Below, piece by piece: positions 47,301-58,600 of a stretch of DNA of 64,000 nt; the first letter of the stretch is position 1, and every line of letters begins with the position of its first letter. A model generated the notes under the pieces. It did not search any database. It saw only the letters and a program-made list of their open reading frames with translations, and had not been told where the DNA came from. The DNA is from Rhizaria sp. SCN 62-66 (Eukaryota; Rhizaria, unplaced). The translations under genes were made by a program, and so were the position numbers. The DNA is taken from the NCBI GenBank assembly GCA_001724265.1, contig MEDY01000268.1:1-64000 (forward strand). The letters run 5' to 3'.

Positions 47301-48194
47301 GCTGGCGCTGGACCCGCTGAGCGCCGAGTCGCTGTGGTCGTCGCCGTGGCTATCTCCGCGCTGCCACTCCTCCTGCAGCGCGGCCAGAGCGAGCGACGAC
47401 TTGTGCGTCGGCCACCGCAGGCTCAAGACGCCCGCCGCCGCGGCCAAAGAGTCCGTGTGGGCGGGGGCGTCGGTGGCGTTTGCGGCGGCGGCGGGGGCCG
47501 CGTGCGCGCCGCTGCTGGGAGGCGCAGATGGGCAGTGCGCGATGGTTACGTCGCAGGAGATATTATCGGCGGGACGCGGAACCGGCGCGGACGGCTTCGA
47601 GTGCGCGTGAAGACTGGGTTGCATGCTCGGGGAATAAACCCGCACCGCTGCGGCAACTCGGACGATGCTATGCTCTGAAGGAGGCGCGGTGTAGGCAGAG
47701 TGCGGTTGAGTCAACGGGAGCGGGGTGGCAGTTGTGATGGGAGGCACGTCCTGATCTTCGCGAAGTGACCTGGAAACGAGGCACGGTGACGGATCGTTGG
47801 CATGTATTTCCTTGAGCACGGCCGCGCCTGTGAGGTACATGCTCTTGGTAAACGTTCCGGGGGTCGTACCGTTGAAACTGGGGCGGCAGGGCGGGAGGAC
47901 GCCACGGCCAAGGAGAGCAGGCGAAGGCGTAACCAGGGTGGAAGTCGAGCAGGCAGCACATTTCCCACAGTTCTGCCCTGCACATGCACCTACATTAGGA
48001 ATAAACGGAACTCCTGTCGTACCGTCGTGCGTGTGCATGGACTTATGCTGGTTTTTGAGCACAGAACTGTCAACGGGAAGTGGGGGCGTCTCCGAGGAGG
48101 TTCGCCATTCGTTGGCGGACGCGAATCTGGACTGCAGAGCCGACGAGGAAATTACGGCGCTCGCCGACGCATCTGTGGCATTAGAATCAGCCAT
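44327..48194 (-). CDS. Unidentified low-complexity protein
   Basis: Two exons, 48194-47185 and 47012-44327 (TAA), joined by a 172-base intron (donor GTACGA, acceptor TTAG) that splits an Arg codon; about 1231 residues. The start MADSNATDAS is preceded by TTTTGCAG, so an upstream 5' UTR exon is possible. I do not recognise the family. Visible features: a Cys cluster early (GACAGQNCGKCAAC), Gln runs (47230-47260 and around 45760), a basic Arg/Asp block (RDRDRGRRDRGRSHKR), an acidic Ser/Asp region, and a more ordered C-terminus with LFRCQDIGTGAWWGGAMGIE and RRKSYTHINTD. The Gln/Ala/Ser-rich composition resembles eukaryotic transcriptional or RNA-binding regulators, but that is only inference. 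If the second exon were annotated alone it would start at an internal Met (46987). Confidence 0.7.
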
Positions 48195-48560
48195 CTGCAA
48201 AACTCGTATCTGTGACACTCCTATCACCTAATAGATTATGCAAAATACCAAGTATGGATGTCTAAAAGTGCGAATCAAAAGAGATGCAAGCAGGGGTTAG
48301 GGAGGTGGGCGAGGAATTTGAAAGAGGAGTTAACACAATGCCCAGTCACTGTTCGGGCGTAATTGTGCAGTATAATATGAAAAACAAGCCATAGTATCTA
48401 ATTTAATCAAATGCACTAGTTTTCACTCAAACAAAATCACCTAACGACTCATTTCCTTATGGGCAGGAACGGATCTGAAGCGGCCTAACTTTGGCGACAA
48501 GCCTGATATCATGATAGGTCTCCTTATCGGAGACAAAATCAGGAATTCGGCTACTCTATA

Positions 48561-48597
48561 GCGCCATGTGGGCACTTTAGCGCCATGTGGGCACTTT
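48561..48597. repeat. Tandem duplication, 19-base unit
   Basis: The unit GCGCCATGTGGGCACTTTA occurs at 48561-48579 and again, less its last base, at 48580-48597. Two near-perfect copies only; likely a recent slippage or duplication event in intergenic DNA. Confidence 0.9.
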
Positions 48598-48702
48598 GCA
48601 ACGGCACGTTTCTGATTAATCTAGCATTTCCGCGTTAACTATTATATTCTTGCACCAATAATTATTCATACATTGCTTATTTTATCCTGATTTCAGACTA
48701 AT

Positions 48703-48900
48703 ATGCATTCTCCCTACTTGGCAAAGCAGCTGGGCTCATTATCAGCCGAACAAAAAGTGATCGTTTTAGCAGACGACGCAACTCCTAGCATCATGCTCAC
48801 TGATGACGTTCTCCATTGCCACATCAACCTTGCTCTCAACCTCGCCATCAAAGTTGGCTTGATGTGGTATTACGGTGAGATTCTTCCCGACAATTCTTAA
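48703..48900 (+). CDS. Small hypothetical ORF, doubtful
   Basis: 65 codons from ATG to TAA (MHSPYLAKQLGSLSAEQKVI...). The predicted peptide has an ordinary mixed composition with a hydrophobic stretch (NLALNLAIKVGLMWYYG), unlike random translation of AT-rich DNA. However, codon use is far less GC-rich than in the other genes. A pyrimidine-rich CTGATTTCAG lies just upstream (about 48687-48696), so it could be a terminal exon. No homology recognised. It may be a small gene, the last exon of a decayed gene, or chance. Confidence 0.25.
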   Translation: MHSPYLAKQLGSLSAEQKVIVLADDATPSIMLTDDVLHCHINLALNLAIKVGLMWYYGEILPDNS

Positions 48901-49435
48901 GTACTTTTCTCACTGATAACCATTTCAATCTGAAACAAAATTCAGATAACTGTTTTGATTGTAATTCTTGTATTTTAATATATTTTTTTCGTTTTTCAAT
49001 TCTTTGTTGTTCAATTACTTTTTTTTTTCTTTAAGACATTCCTCTTTCAGCCGTTACCATAATCGACCATCTAATTTTTTTAATGAAACTGTTGACTTAC
49101 ACCTCCAAAACATGAGGACAAACATTACAAATAAAACAGAGAAATAAGAGAATGAATGATATGCTTTATTGAACTCAAGAAGAGCGAATATATATCGCGA
49201 ATAAAAAGCTTCACGCTAACGAAAACTAGAAAATGTGAACGTCAAAGTCACCTGTAATCACACACAATGATACTTATACGAACATTAAAAAAGGCTATAC
49301 ATTAATGGTGCTACAAAACACAAATATGGAACCGTATTCACCGATTTGCAGCGCTCAACGCGGTTCAGAACATGTTTCTGATGGCACGTTCCGATGCGAC
49401 ACAGCATCTCAGCATCATATCGCTGCCTCTGCTGC

Positions 49436-50972
49436 TCAGATGTCCCCGATACCGATCATGGACTTCATGATCTTGGACAGCGACGGGTAGTTTGTGAGCA
49501 TGTGCTTGGGGTTGTTTTGCATCGCGCTCATAATCACGCCCATCGCAAGCGCGAAAAATCCGTAATCGATGTAGTGGATCTTGGGGAGCCAGCCCCACTT
49601 GCGGACGCACTTGTACGCCGACTGCAGCGCGGGTGACATGCAATAGATGGCGAGCTCGAGCCTGCGCGCCTTGCTCTCGAGCAGCACGGCCAGCCCAGCC
49701 ATCGGTCCGACCGTGATCCACGTGCTCGGGCCCGAGAGCATGTTAAGCCGCATCAACAGACAGCACATGGCCCAGGCGTTGGCGCAGTAGAGCGCGAGGA
49801 AAGCGGCGGAGCGAACGCACGAGCGAAGCAGCGCACGCATCGCGGCGACGGGGTCCTTGAGGAACGCGTGCCAGCGGAAGAGCACGACGGAGGTGAAGTT
49901 AAGCGGGAAGTAGAAGCGCAACGAGAGCTGGAAGAAGTGTTTGATCACGAAGCTGAAGTAGTGCGCCACGCAGCCCTGGCCCGGGTGCAGCACCGCGCAC
50001 GCGGGATGGCATTGCGCCTGAATAGACGGGTACAACGCAGCAGAATCAGCCGCAGAGTCAGGCACGGAGTCAGGCACAGAGTCAGAAGGTCGTTGTCGCA
50101 TCAAATACATACAGAGAGATAAAATGAGAGATATATGGGCTCAACATTAAGAAAACAGCAGTGTAACAATATATCATAGCAGAGTATATGCGTTTTTAAG
50201 AGAAAAACAACAGCTAAAGGAAGATATGCATGGCGATTTGGAGCGTACCTTGACAGTCTTGGTCTCTGGGTTGAGGAACTTGCTCCACTCGATCGCGCCG
50301 AGCCCGCGCGCGCGGCGGCACGCGTCAATGGCCGCGGTGTCCACGGGCAGCCCGCGGCCGGCGCTGGCGACCATGTTGATCGTCGGCTTCGTCTTCCAGC
50401 CGGCCATGAGCAGGAACTTAAGATACGAAGGCGGGAGTGTGTCCTGCTCGTAGATGTACGCGAAGAGGATGTGACACGCCGACAGACACAGCAGCGCCGT
50501 GTCGCCGTGACGGAAGCGCTTAAGCGGCGCGGGGTACCACGGCTGGTGGGTCGTGCCGTGGGCGAGGATGGCCATGGCGCGCACGAAGAGGTACACCGCG
50601 ATCGACGGCCGGTCCGCGGGCTTGAGCGCGGCGATGCTGCCTGCCGCGATAGCGCCCGAGAGGAACGACGGAAGGTGGCCCTTCTCCTGCGGCAGCACGG
50701 CGTGGATGAGCCCCAGCATCGCCTTGTACGTCCCCGCGAAGCCGCCCAGGAAGAGACCGAACCGCAGCGACTGCTCGTTGAGCAGGGCCGACACCGATCG
50801 CGGGCGGCGCATAGAGATGATGTGACCAAGAAGCGCGACGACAACCTTAAGCCCCACGCCAATGCCAAAGTTGCGCACGGCGGAGACCAGCGCGTCCACC
50901 ACGGGGTGCCGGCGCGGGGACGAGGAGGCTGCGGCGGCGGCGTCGCTGCATTTGCGGGATGGGCCCTGCTGC

Positions 50973-51004
<32 letters not shown>

Positions 51005-51400
51005 TTGCTGCTGCTGTTGCTGCTGGGACGAGCTGTAAGGCGTAAGGGTAACGCCACTAGCCGAGGTAAACGTGGCGCGGGGGCCGCTGCCATTGCTGGA
51101 GTCGGTGAAGGCGGACGCGGCGCCAGGGGCGGCTGGGGAGGCAGTGTTTGAGTTGCTCGTTTGAGTGGCGACTCGGTGGAGATCGGAGAAAGGGTTGTTC
51201 GCTGCAGTTGCAAGCATGCGCTCAGCCGGTGGAGTATCAGGGTTGGACGAGGCGGAAGCAAGAACCGCGGAACTGGGGACGCGACCGCCAATCGGGGAGG
51301 GCTCGATATCCAACGCACCGCAGAACGAGCAGACGTGTGCGAGGGGCGCAGCGGAGGGCTGCTCTTTCACGGGGATAGACAGCCCGAGGGTTGAACTCAT
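49436..51400 (-). CDS. TMEM135: TMEM135-like peroxisomal/mitochondrial membrane protein
   Basis: Two exons, 51400-50249 and 50017-49436 (TGA), 577 residues; 231-base intron, donor GTACGC, acceptor TTCAG, phase 0. TMEM135 (PMP52) is a multi-pass protein linked to peroxisomes and to mitochondrial fission and lipid handling. Matches: FGLFLGGFAGTYKAMLGLIH, ALKPADRPSIAVYLFVRAMA, LCLSACHILFAYIYEQDTLP, SYLKFLL, then in exon 2 CHPACAVLHPGQGCVAHYFS, and a Tim17-like helical C-terminus (CVRKWGWLPKIHYIDYGFFA). The exon junction places the conserved Cys/His-Pro block right after ETKTVK. The N-terminal ~160 residues are lineage-specific and include a 19-residue Gln run (50967-51024). The family is clear; the organelle is not shown by the sequence. 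Confidence 0.86.
50967..51024. repeat. CTG/TTG trinucleotide tract coding polyglutamine
   Basis: A run of CTG and TTG units on the plus strand reads as CAG/CAA Gln codons in TMEM135 exon 1. Mixed CAG and CAA codons suggest selection for the peptide or old expansion. No TAG occurs in this run. Confidence 0.85.
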
Positions 51401-52608
51401 TTTGTACGAATGTCAATCTTTTCACAAAAGTATGGGCTGCCAAAAGTGGGAGTTTGAAGACGAATATTGACGCCGGATATGAACGTTTTGCAATCGTGAC
51501 GAAGCAACCCCGACCAACAGTTTTGAGATCTGACGAGCACCAACACATATTCAAAGATATTCAGCGCCCTATAACGTAGTTAAGAAAGTTTGTTCAGGAT
51601 TACTTTATTTGCGTATGCATGATTTACGAATACTTGCATAATTTTTCTTAAAATAACGAATTTACGACAAGAAGTGCCATTTTATGCCGGACTACCTCGT
51701 TTTTTCACTCCACCGCGCAAACACATGTGTTGATTAATGCGATTGTTTGGGCCACATTTATATTTTTGAACAATTTCATAGAACTTTTGCAATTTAAAAA
51801 CATTCGTAATATGTAAAACCTTGCGTAATTTTAGTTGGCAGTGTATATTTGTACTATCAGATAGAAAAATCACTCCCCCTCCAAAGCCTATGAGGTGTTT
51901 GACCTATGGTATCTGCAGCTGCCAGTCATACGGACTTCGCAATAAGAGGAGCTGGTGCTCCCCACTCACCCGACTACACCGACATGCGTGGGATCGAACT
52001 TCTGCGTTGTCAAACAGGGACTCCATCACACCAAACACAGCATCCGTCACGGGTTACACATGGTGTATTAATACACTTGTTGTCGCCACGTGTTTGCTGA
52101 GCTTGGTACTCGCGCTCTTCGACGCCTTCGCGATGCTCGTGGCGATGCTCGCGTTTCTCAGCCTCGCGTAGTCGATCTACAACGCCGCCTTGCTCTGGCC
52201 CTCGGTGCCGCATTGAACCTGACCTGATCAGGGAGGGTAGGCATTGGCACCTACGACAGATGACATACAAAATCTTACACATAAGCATGAGAACAAACGA
52301 AGAATCCGATTTAAACGATGTATTTTGCGCCAGAAAGTATCGCAAAAATTCTCGACATCTCTCAAGTTGGTCCCACCACGAGCGCAACTCAGACCACCGA
52401 ATTGATAACAGGGTAAGTTGCGTGAAACACCGCTGGACTGCGTCGCCGTCGCCAAATGGGGACGACATCTTCGTAAAGCATCGTGTTAATGTCGAAAAAA
52501 ACGTTGTGTTTATATTAATCCTATGATTATGATATAAAATTTTATGGAAAATTTACGTCATTTCCAATCCGCACATCGTTACGGTGGTAAGCAGAGCACT
52601 ACACAGCC
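51401..52608. other. Intergenic region, TMEM135 to RCC1-repeat gene
   Basis: 1.2 kb, AT-rich at 51550-51850 and GC-richer at 51950-52220. In the richer part a plus-strand ORF (51821-52171) would encode a hydrophobic tail (VVATCLLSLVLALFDAFAML) and ends in TAG; read through, it reaches TGA 18 codons later. GTGTATTAATACAC (52063-52076) is a perfect 14-base palindrome. No gene is supported. Confidence 0.45.
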
Positions 52609-55600
52609 TCAAGCCGTGCCCTCACGCCTCTCATCAGTGAGTGTCATCAGCACTGCGACCTGTCCATCACCAATACTCACCGTCTGCGCGACGTGCTGCA
52701 TGAGTACCGCGCTGCGCAGCACGGTCGGCGTCGTGCGGTCGCTGCCTTCGCCGCCGCCCCAGCGCCAGACCTCGCCGCGCGGCGTGAGCCCCAGCGTGAA
52801 GCCCGCGCCGGCGACGAAATCGACGAGGCGCCGCCACGGCTGCAGCGGCCGGAAGCCCGACGTCAGCTCCACGGGCGCCGCCGTGAGCCCGCCGGAAGTG
52901 GTCGCAGCCAGCGTACTGTATCGGCGCCGCCCCGCCGCGCCCGCCGCGGCCAGCGCGGCGGAGTTGAACGCAGCGCTGCCACCACCACCGGCGGCAGCGT
53001 CGGCGGCGTCGGGCGGCAGGTGGCCGAGACTGAGGGCGCCAAAGCGGCCGCCCGCGGATCGCAGCAGCAGACCGGCGGCGCGGGCCGCGATGCTGCCGGA
53101 CGCCACGGGCGACGGCGACAGCGGGTCCTTGCTGCCGTCGGCGTGGCCGCGAGACTGGCCGGAGACGGGAACAGCGAGCGTTTGCGACTGCGAGAGAGGG
53201 AAGTTGGTGCGCCCAGTCGTCGTCGTCGTCGTCGGCGTCGCCGTCGTCAAACTAGCGCTGTTGCTGTGGCCGATGCCGTGCAGCTGGGCCTGCGAGTGCG
53301 ACGGTGTGATGAGTGGCGAAGGCAGCGGCGACAGCTCAACATGCTTCGAGTTTGAGCTTATCGACGGCGTAGTCACCGTAGTTGGCATTGTACCACTGTT
53401 TGCGCTTGTGTCGATGACGGGCGGCCGCTGGAGGAGCGAGAATGAGGCGCCGGGAGCAAAAATAGACTTGCGGTCGCGCATCGGCCCGGCTAAGGGAGTG
53501 CTGACATTGCTGTCCGGCGGCGCAGTGGCGGAGTTGTGCTTCGCGGGCTTGCAAGGTGTCTGCGTAAACGGACTAAGTTCGTCGCAATTTTCGCTGATAT
53601 TCTTGCGTTGCGTGCTACCGTTATTGCCCGCACTCGCCTCAGCGCCTTCCGCAATACTTGACGTCTGCAGTGAAGAGCTCGCCGCTGCACCGCTGCCAGT
53701 GCTGCTTCTGTTTCTGCTCGCGGTTGCTGTGTTCGCGTGCGTGTTAGTGCGCACGGTCGAGTACAGCCGACCTTCTTCACTGAGCACCGCGGCGTGGTCC
53801 ATGCCCGCGCTGACCTTAAAGGCCTGCACGCGGAACAGCGACATCACCAGCTGCGGCTCCGCGATCACGCGGTCGCTGCGCGCGTGGCCCAGCTGTCCGT
53901 TGTCGTTGAGTCCCCAGGAGTAGACGTTGCCGTCGCGGCCGACCGCGTAGGTGAACCCGTGTCCGCACGAGACCTGTGTCCACCACTCGACCCACTGCGG
54001 CCGGCTCAGCTTGCGCGGCTTGACTACGACAGGCGGCACCGCGCGCGACGGGTCGTCGGTCGGGTGTCCCAGCTGGCCCTGCAGCGATACGCCCCACGTG
54101 TAGAGCGCGCCTGTCGACGTCACGGCCGCGGCGTGCGTCAGGCCGACCGAGATGGCGGCCACGGCGCGCCCGCTGAGGTCCGGCACGGGGAACGGCAGCA
54201 GGGCGTCGTACTCGCCCGCGGCCGGCGGCGCCGTCGGCAGCGTGAGGAACGGCACCGTGTGCGCGGTCGCGATGCGGCGACGCAGCTGCGACGGACTCCC
54301 GCCCATCGGCGACGACGACGACAACATGGCGGAGATGCCCGCGGGGCTACGGGGCGAGAACGGCGACTGCGGGCCCTGTGACTGCGACTGCTGCTGCTGC
54401 TGCTGCTGCTGCTGTTGACGCGAGGGCGAGTGCAGCATGCGACGCGCCTCGGCCAGCGCGGCCGCAGAGAAGTTAGGCCGCCCGTTGCTGTAATTGTGGT
54501 TCGCTCCCATCGCGGACGACTCAGCAATGAGACTCAGCGCGCCGCCGCTCGGAGCGTCGTTCTGCGCGGCGGCCGCGGCAGCCTGGTCCATGAGACGCAG
54601 CAAGTCGGTCGCAATTGTGCCGCGCTTCACCAACGCCGGCGGCTGCTGTGAGCCCCCCGCGCCGCCAGAGCCCACGGTGGCGCCGGCAACAATACTGCTG
54701 ACACTGGTCGAGAGCTGGCGTGCAAACGGAGACATGGGCGTGCCGGGGGACATGCCGCCAGACGCACTGTCGCTGCCACTCTGCTGCTGCTGCTGCTGTT
54801 GCTGTTGCTGTCCAGTACTGACGACGCCACCCTCGCCGAAGTGCCGCGCCGCGGCGAAAGCGGCTGCGGCTGCGGCGGCGTTGCGCGAGAGCACGCGCAC
54901 GATCTCCTCGTTGGGGCCCGCGCCCTTGGCGGCAGCGCGGCGGGCCTTCTCGCGAGTGCGCCGCGCGGCCTCGTTCGCGCGCCGCGCCGCCGGGTCGGCG
55001 CTGTCGATGCCGAGCACGCCGAACGCGCCGGAGCCGCAGGAGAAGACGCTGTCGTCGTCAGTGATGAAGAACGACCAGTGCCGGCCCGCGGCGACGGCGA
55101 CGACGACGGCGCGCGCGAGCAGCGACGAGCCATGGTGCAGCGAGCACGGCCGCGGGCGAGGCGCGCGGTCGCCCAGCCCGAGCTGGCCGTAGGCGTTGTC
55201 GCCACAAGAGAAGGCCTGGCCGCGGTCCGTCAGCAGCAGCGTGTGGCGCCCGCCCAGCGCGATGCTGGCCACGGACTCGCGCAGCCGCAGTAGCGTCGGC
55301 GTAGCCACAGGAGGGATCCCCGCAAAGGCCTTGACAATAAACGTATGCGACGGCGCTGGCGCGGCGATGGTCGGCGCCGCTGCGCCGGTGAGCGCGGGCG
55401 GCGCGGACTTGCTGTCGAGCGGTCCCAGACCGATCTGCGCGGTGCCGGCCTCGCCCCAGACGAAGGGCAGCGTGACGGTGCTGACGAGCGCGGCGGAGCG
55501 GTTCTGCTGCTGCTGCACCATCAGCGGCGACGACGACAGCGAAAACACAGACGGACGCGCCTGCCGCAGCGGGCCCAACGACGGCGACGGAGCCGTCACC

Positions 55601-58600
55601 GGCGTGCGCTGCAGAGTGCGCAGTAGACGCTTGTGGCCCGCGACAAGGCGGTCGACGGAGAAGCCGATGTCGAAGGCCTCGTCCGTCTCATCTGCATCGC
55701 TTTGGCCCGCCGCCCTGGCAGAGGGCTTGCCACTGGATTTGCTGTCATCGCCACTGACGTCGTCGGCGTCGCTAGTTGTTGTGTCCATGCGTCTGTCGGC
55801 GCCAGACTCGGATTCGTTCTCGTGATCGTTAGCGTCGTCATCGTCGCTGTCGCTTTGGTCCTTGAGGTTGAACGTGCGCACGCCGTCGACCTTCGCTCTC
55901 AGCTTGCCGCCGCCAGCGTCACCGCCATGCGCGAGGGACGGCGGCAGCATCACGTGCGGCAGCGCGTACGCGTGCTTCTTCTTCTTCTTGCCGGTGCCGC
56001 TCTTGTGACTCGGACTCTCAGTTTCATCGTCTTCGAGCGCGTTGAGTGCGGTGGCAACGCGGTTGAGATCCTCCAGCGTCGGCCTATGCGCCAGCGCAAG
56101 AAGCAGACTGTGCGCCGTCTTCTCGTACGCACCGCGCCGCACGCCGCCGCTGTTGACGCTAAGGCGCCGCGCGCCCGCCTCACCGTCCCCCTGCTGCTGT
56201 TGCTGCTGTTGCTGGAGGTGGCTCTGCGCGAGCGCGAGCGCGGGGTCGGCCTCGGTGGTGTGCGACAGCACCGCCGCCGACTCGGGCGCGGGCCGGCGCT
56301 GTAGGAAAGACGACAGCAGGAACTCTTTCTCCTTCTTGGCCGCCGCGCTGAGCTGCACGCTGTCCAGGTCGCGGCGCAGGCGCTCCAGTAGCATCGCGTC
56401 CGCCTTGCCCGCCAGCACGCTGCCGCGGTGGCCGCCCGCGCCCGGGCCCGCGCCGGGGCCGCCGCCGCCCGTCATCGCGGCAGCTGCCGCGTGCGCCGGC
56501 AGAAGCAGCGGGCGCACGGCGAGGCTTGCTTCGAGCGTCTTGGCAGCGGCCTCGCGCGCGGCCGCCGTCTGCGGCGCCACGATGCGCCGCAGCGCGGCGA
56601 GCGTCGCCGCATCGACGTTGCCCGCGCCGCTGGCCGCGTTCATCACCGGCGACGTGGCCGATGACGGCTGCGATCCAGAGCCAGTGCCAGAGTCAAAGCC
56701 GTGTACACTGGAGCCCTTTGCGGAGATGCTAAAGCCGGGGCGCCCGATGCGGCCGCGCTCGCCCACCCCGGGCTGCGTGCCGACCGTGGGCACCTCGAAG
56801 TTAAGCCGCGGACGCTGGGCGAGCAGCGCTGCGAGCTGCGAGATGCGGGCCGCCGCGAGCGCGTGGCCGCCGCCGCGCGACTGTTGCTGCGCCAAGAGCT
56901 CCGACGTGAGCGTCTGTGTATGGTGGCGGTGCCGCGCGAGAACTGAGCTGCGGTCGCGCGCGCCTGGGCTGCCCATCGCGCCATTCGCGCCGTTGCGCGT
57001 CGGCGAGTGCGCGGCTGCAACGGCTGCGGCAGCGGCGGCGGCCGCGGCGGCTGCGGCTGCGGCGTTGGTGGCGTCCTTACTGCTGACCGGCGCCGCTGTC
57101 GCCGCCGCAGCGGGCACGGGGGCGCTGACCGTGGGCGCGGCGGTGGCGAGCCGGCGCGTCGTCGAGTTCGAGCTGCTGGCTGCGGCGGCCGCGGCGGCAA
57201 CGGCGGCGGCGGGCCCCGGCAGCAGCGTCACCAGCCCCAGCCCCGCGGCGGCGCCGGAGCGTTCGCGCGCGAGGCCAGAAGGCGTGCGGATCTTGCGTAG
57301 CGGGCACAGCAGCGCGCCGTCGGCCGCGGAGGCGTCGCCGTCGCCGATAGCTGCGTCGCCACCGAGGTCGGAATCCGGGCCGAGGCTGCGGTGGCCCGGA
57401 AGACTGCCAGTCAGACTGGGTGCAACACGTGTCGACGCCGTCGCAAGTGCGCTGGCGCCGGAACTTTTCCCGTTGTGAGGAGGCGGCCGGCGCGGCGAAG
57501 CTTGCGAGTGCGGCCGCGGCACCGTGTCGCCGTGGTGTTGCTGTTGCTGTGGTTGCGGAGGCGCGTTCCACGTGTACTCACTGCGGTTCCCGCCGTTGGC
57601 GTTGCCGCTGTGTGCGGAGGCGGGGCGCACGAACGACGCCGTGTCGGTGGGACCCAGCGCGCGCGCGCTCAGCGGCGGCGGGTGCGGCCGTAGCGCCACG
57701 GCCGCAGCGCCGCCGCCACTGCTTTTGCTGTTGCCGTTCACGCCGCCGTGCGAGACGTTCGCCGCGCTCGATCCCGCGTGACCCGCTGTACCTGTGGCGT
57801 GCGCGCCGGAGTTGCTGTGTGCGGCGATGGCGGCGGAAAGGCTTTGCGGCGCCGCACTGGCGACGCTCCAGCGCGCGCTCGCGGCTACCGCGGCCGCGGC
57901 CGTGTGGCCGCGGATGCGCGCTTCGCTCGCGCTTTCATCCGCGCCGGGCAGCGGCAGCGGCAGCGCCAGTGCGGCGCCGGGGCCGGGGCCAGCGGCGGTC
58001 AAGCTGAGACCGAGGCCGAGAAGGGCGGAGGATGGGAGTGATGTGATTATGTTACTCGACGCGTCCGCCGCGCCGTTGGCCGTTGCAAGGAGCTGCATCG
58101 GGGGCTTGAAGTGGCCGGGCAACGGCGCCGTGAGCCGGAAGCTGCTGTTGGCCGCCCCCGCCCCTGCGCTCTGCTGCCGCCGCTGCAGTCGGTCGTCCAC
58201 GCTCGCGCGCCCACCGACGTTAATATGATGCTGTTGCTGTTGATGAAGAGGAAGCGAGGGCGCCGCGCGAGGGCTGGAGAACAGGCTCGCGAAATGCGAC
58301 GCTTGCGTCATCGACATCGACGGCGACTGCGACTGCGGGCCGCCGCGGGCAACCACGGCGCTAGTGTGCGGCCGCTGCAGAGGTGTGGTGTGTGCGCCGC
58401 GCTTGTTGTCACCGGTAGCAAACCCGTTCGCGTGTGCGAGCACGAGCGTGGCCTTGCGCAGGGCCGCCGCGCTGCCGCCGCCCGTTGTTGGTGTTGTCGC
58501 CGCAGTGGCCGAGGATGCTGTCGCAAGTGCGCCTTTGCTCGGCAGCGACGAGACGGCGGAGTCAGCGAAGCACGCCACGGTGCCGCCGCTGCTGCGCGTG

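Larger units (their letters stand above)
48195..49435. other. Intergenic region with a tandem duplication and a small ORF
   Basis: 1.2 kb upstream of the unknown gene and downstream of TMEM135, mostly AT-rich. A GC-richer patch at 48468-48560 can be read on the plus strand as DLKRPNFGDKPDIMIGLLIG and carries AAGTTAGGCCGC in reverse (48480-48491). It is followed by a tandem duplication (48561-48597) and a 65-codon ORF (48703-48900). Together these may be relics of a decayed gene or element. Confidence 0.45.

Noticed and set aside
51940-52050. Possible tRNA on the minus strand (TTCGATCCCACG with TGGTGTGATGG upstream)
   Set aside because: The A-box-like and B-box-like stretches are only about 34 bases apart, and neither the T-arm nor an acceptor stem can pair, so no cloverleaf forms.
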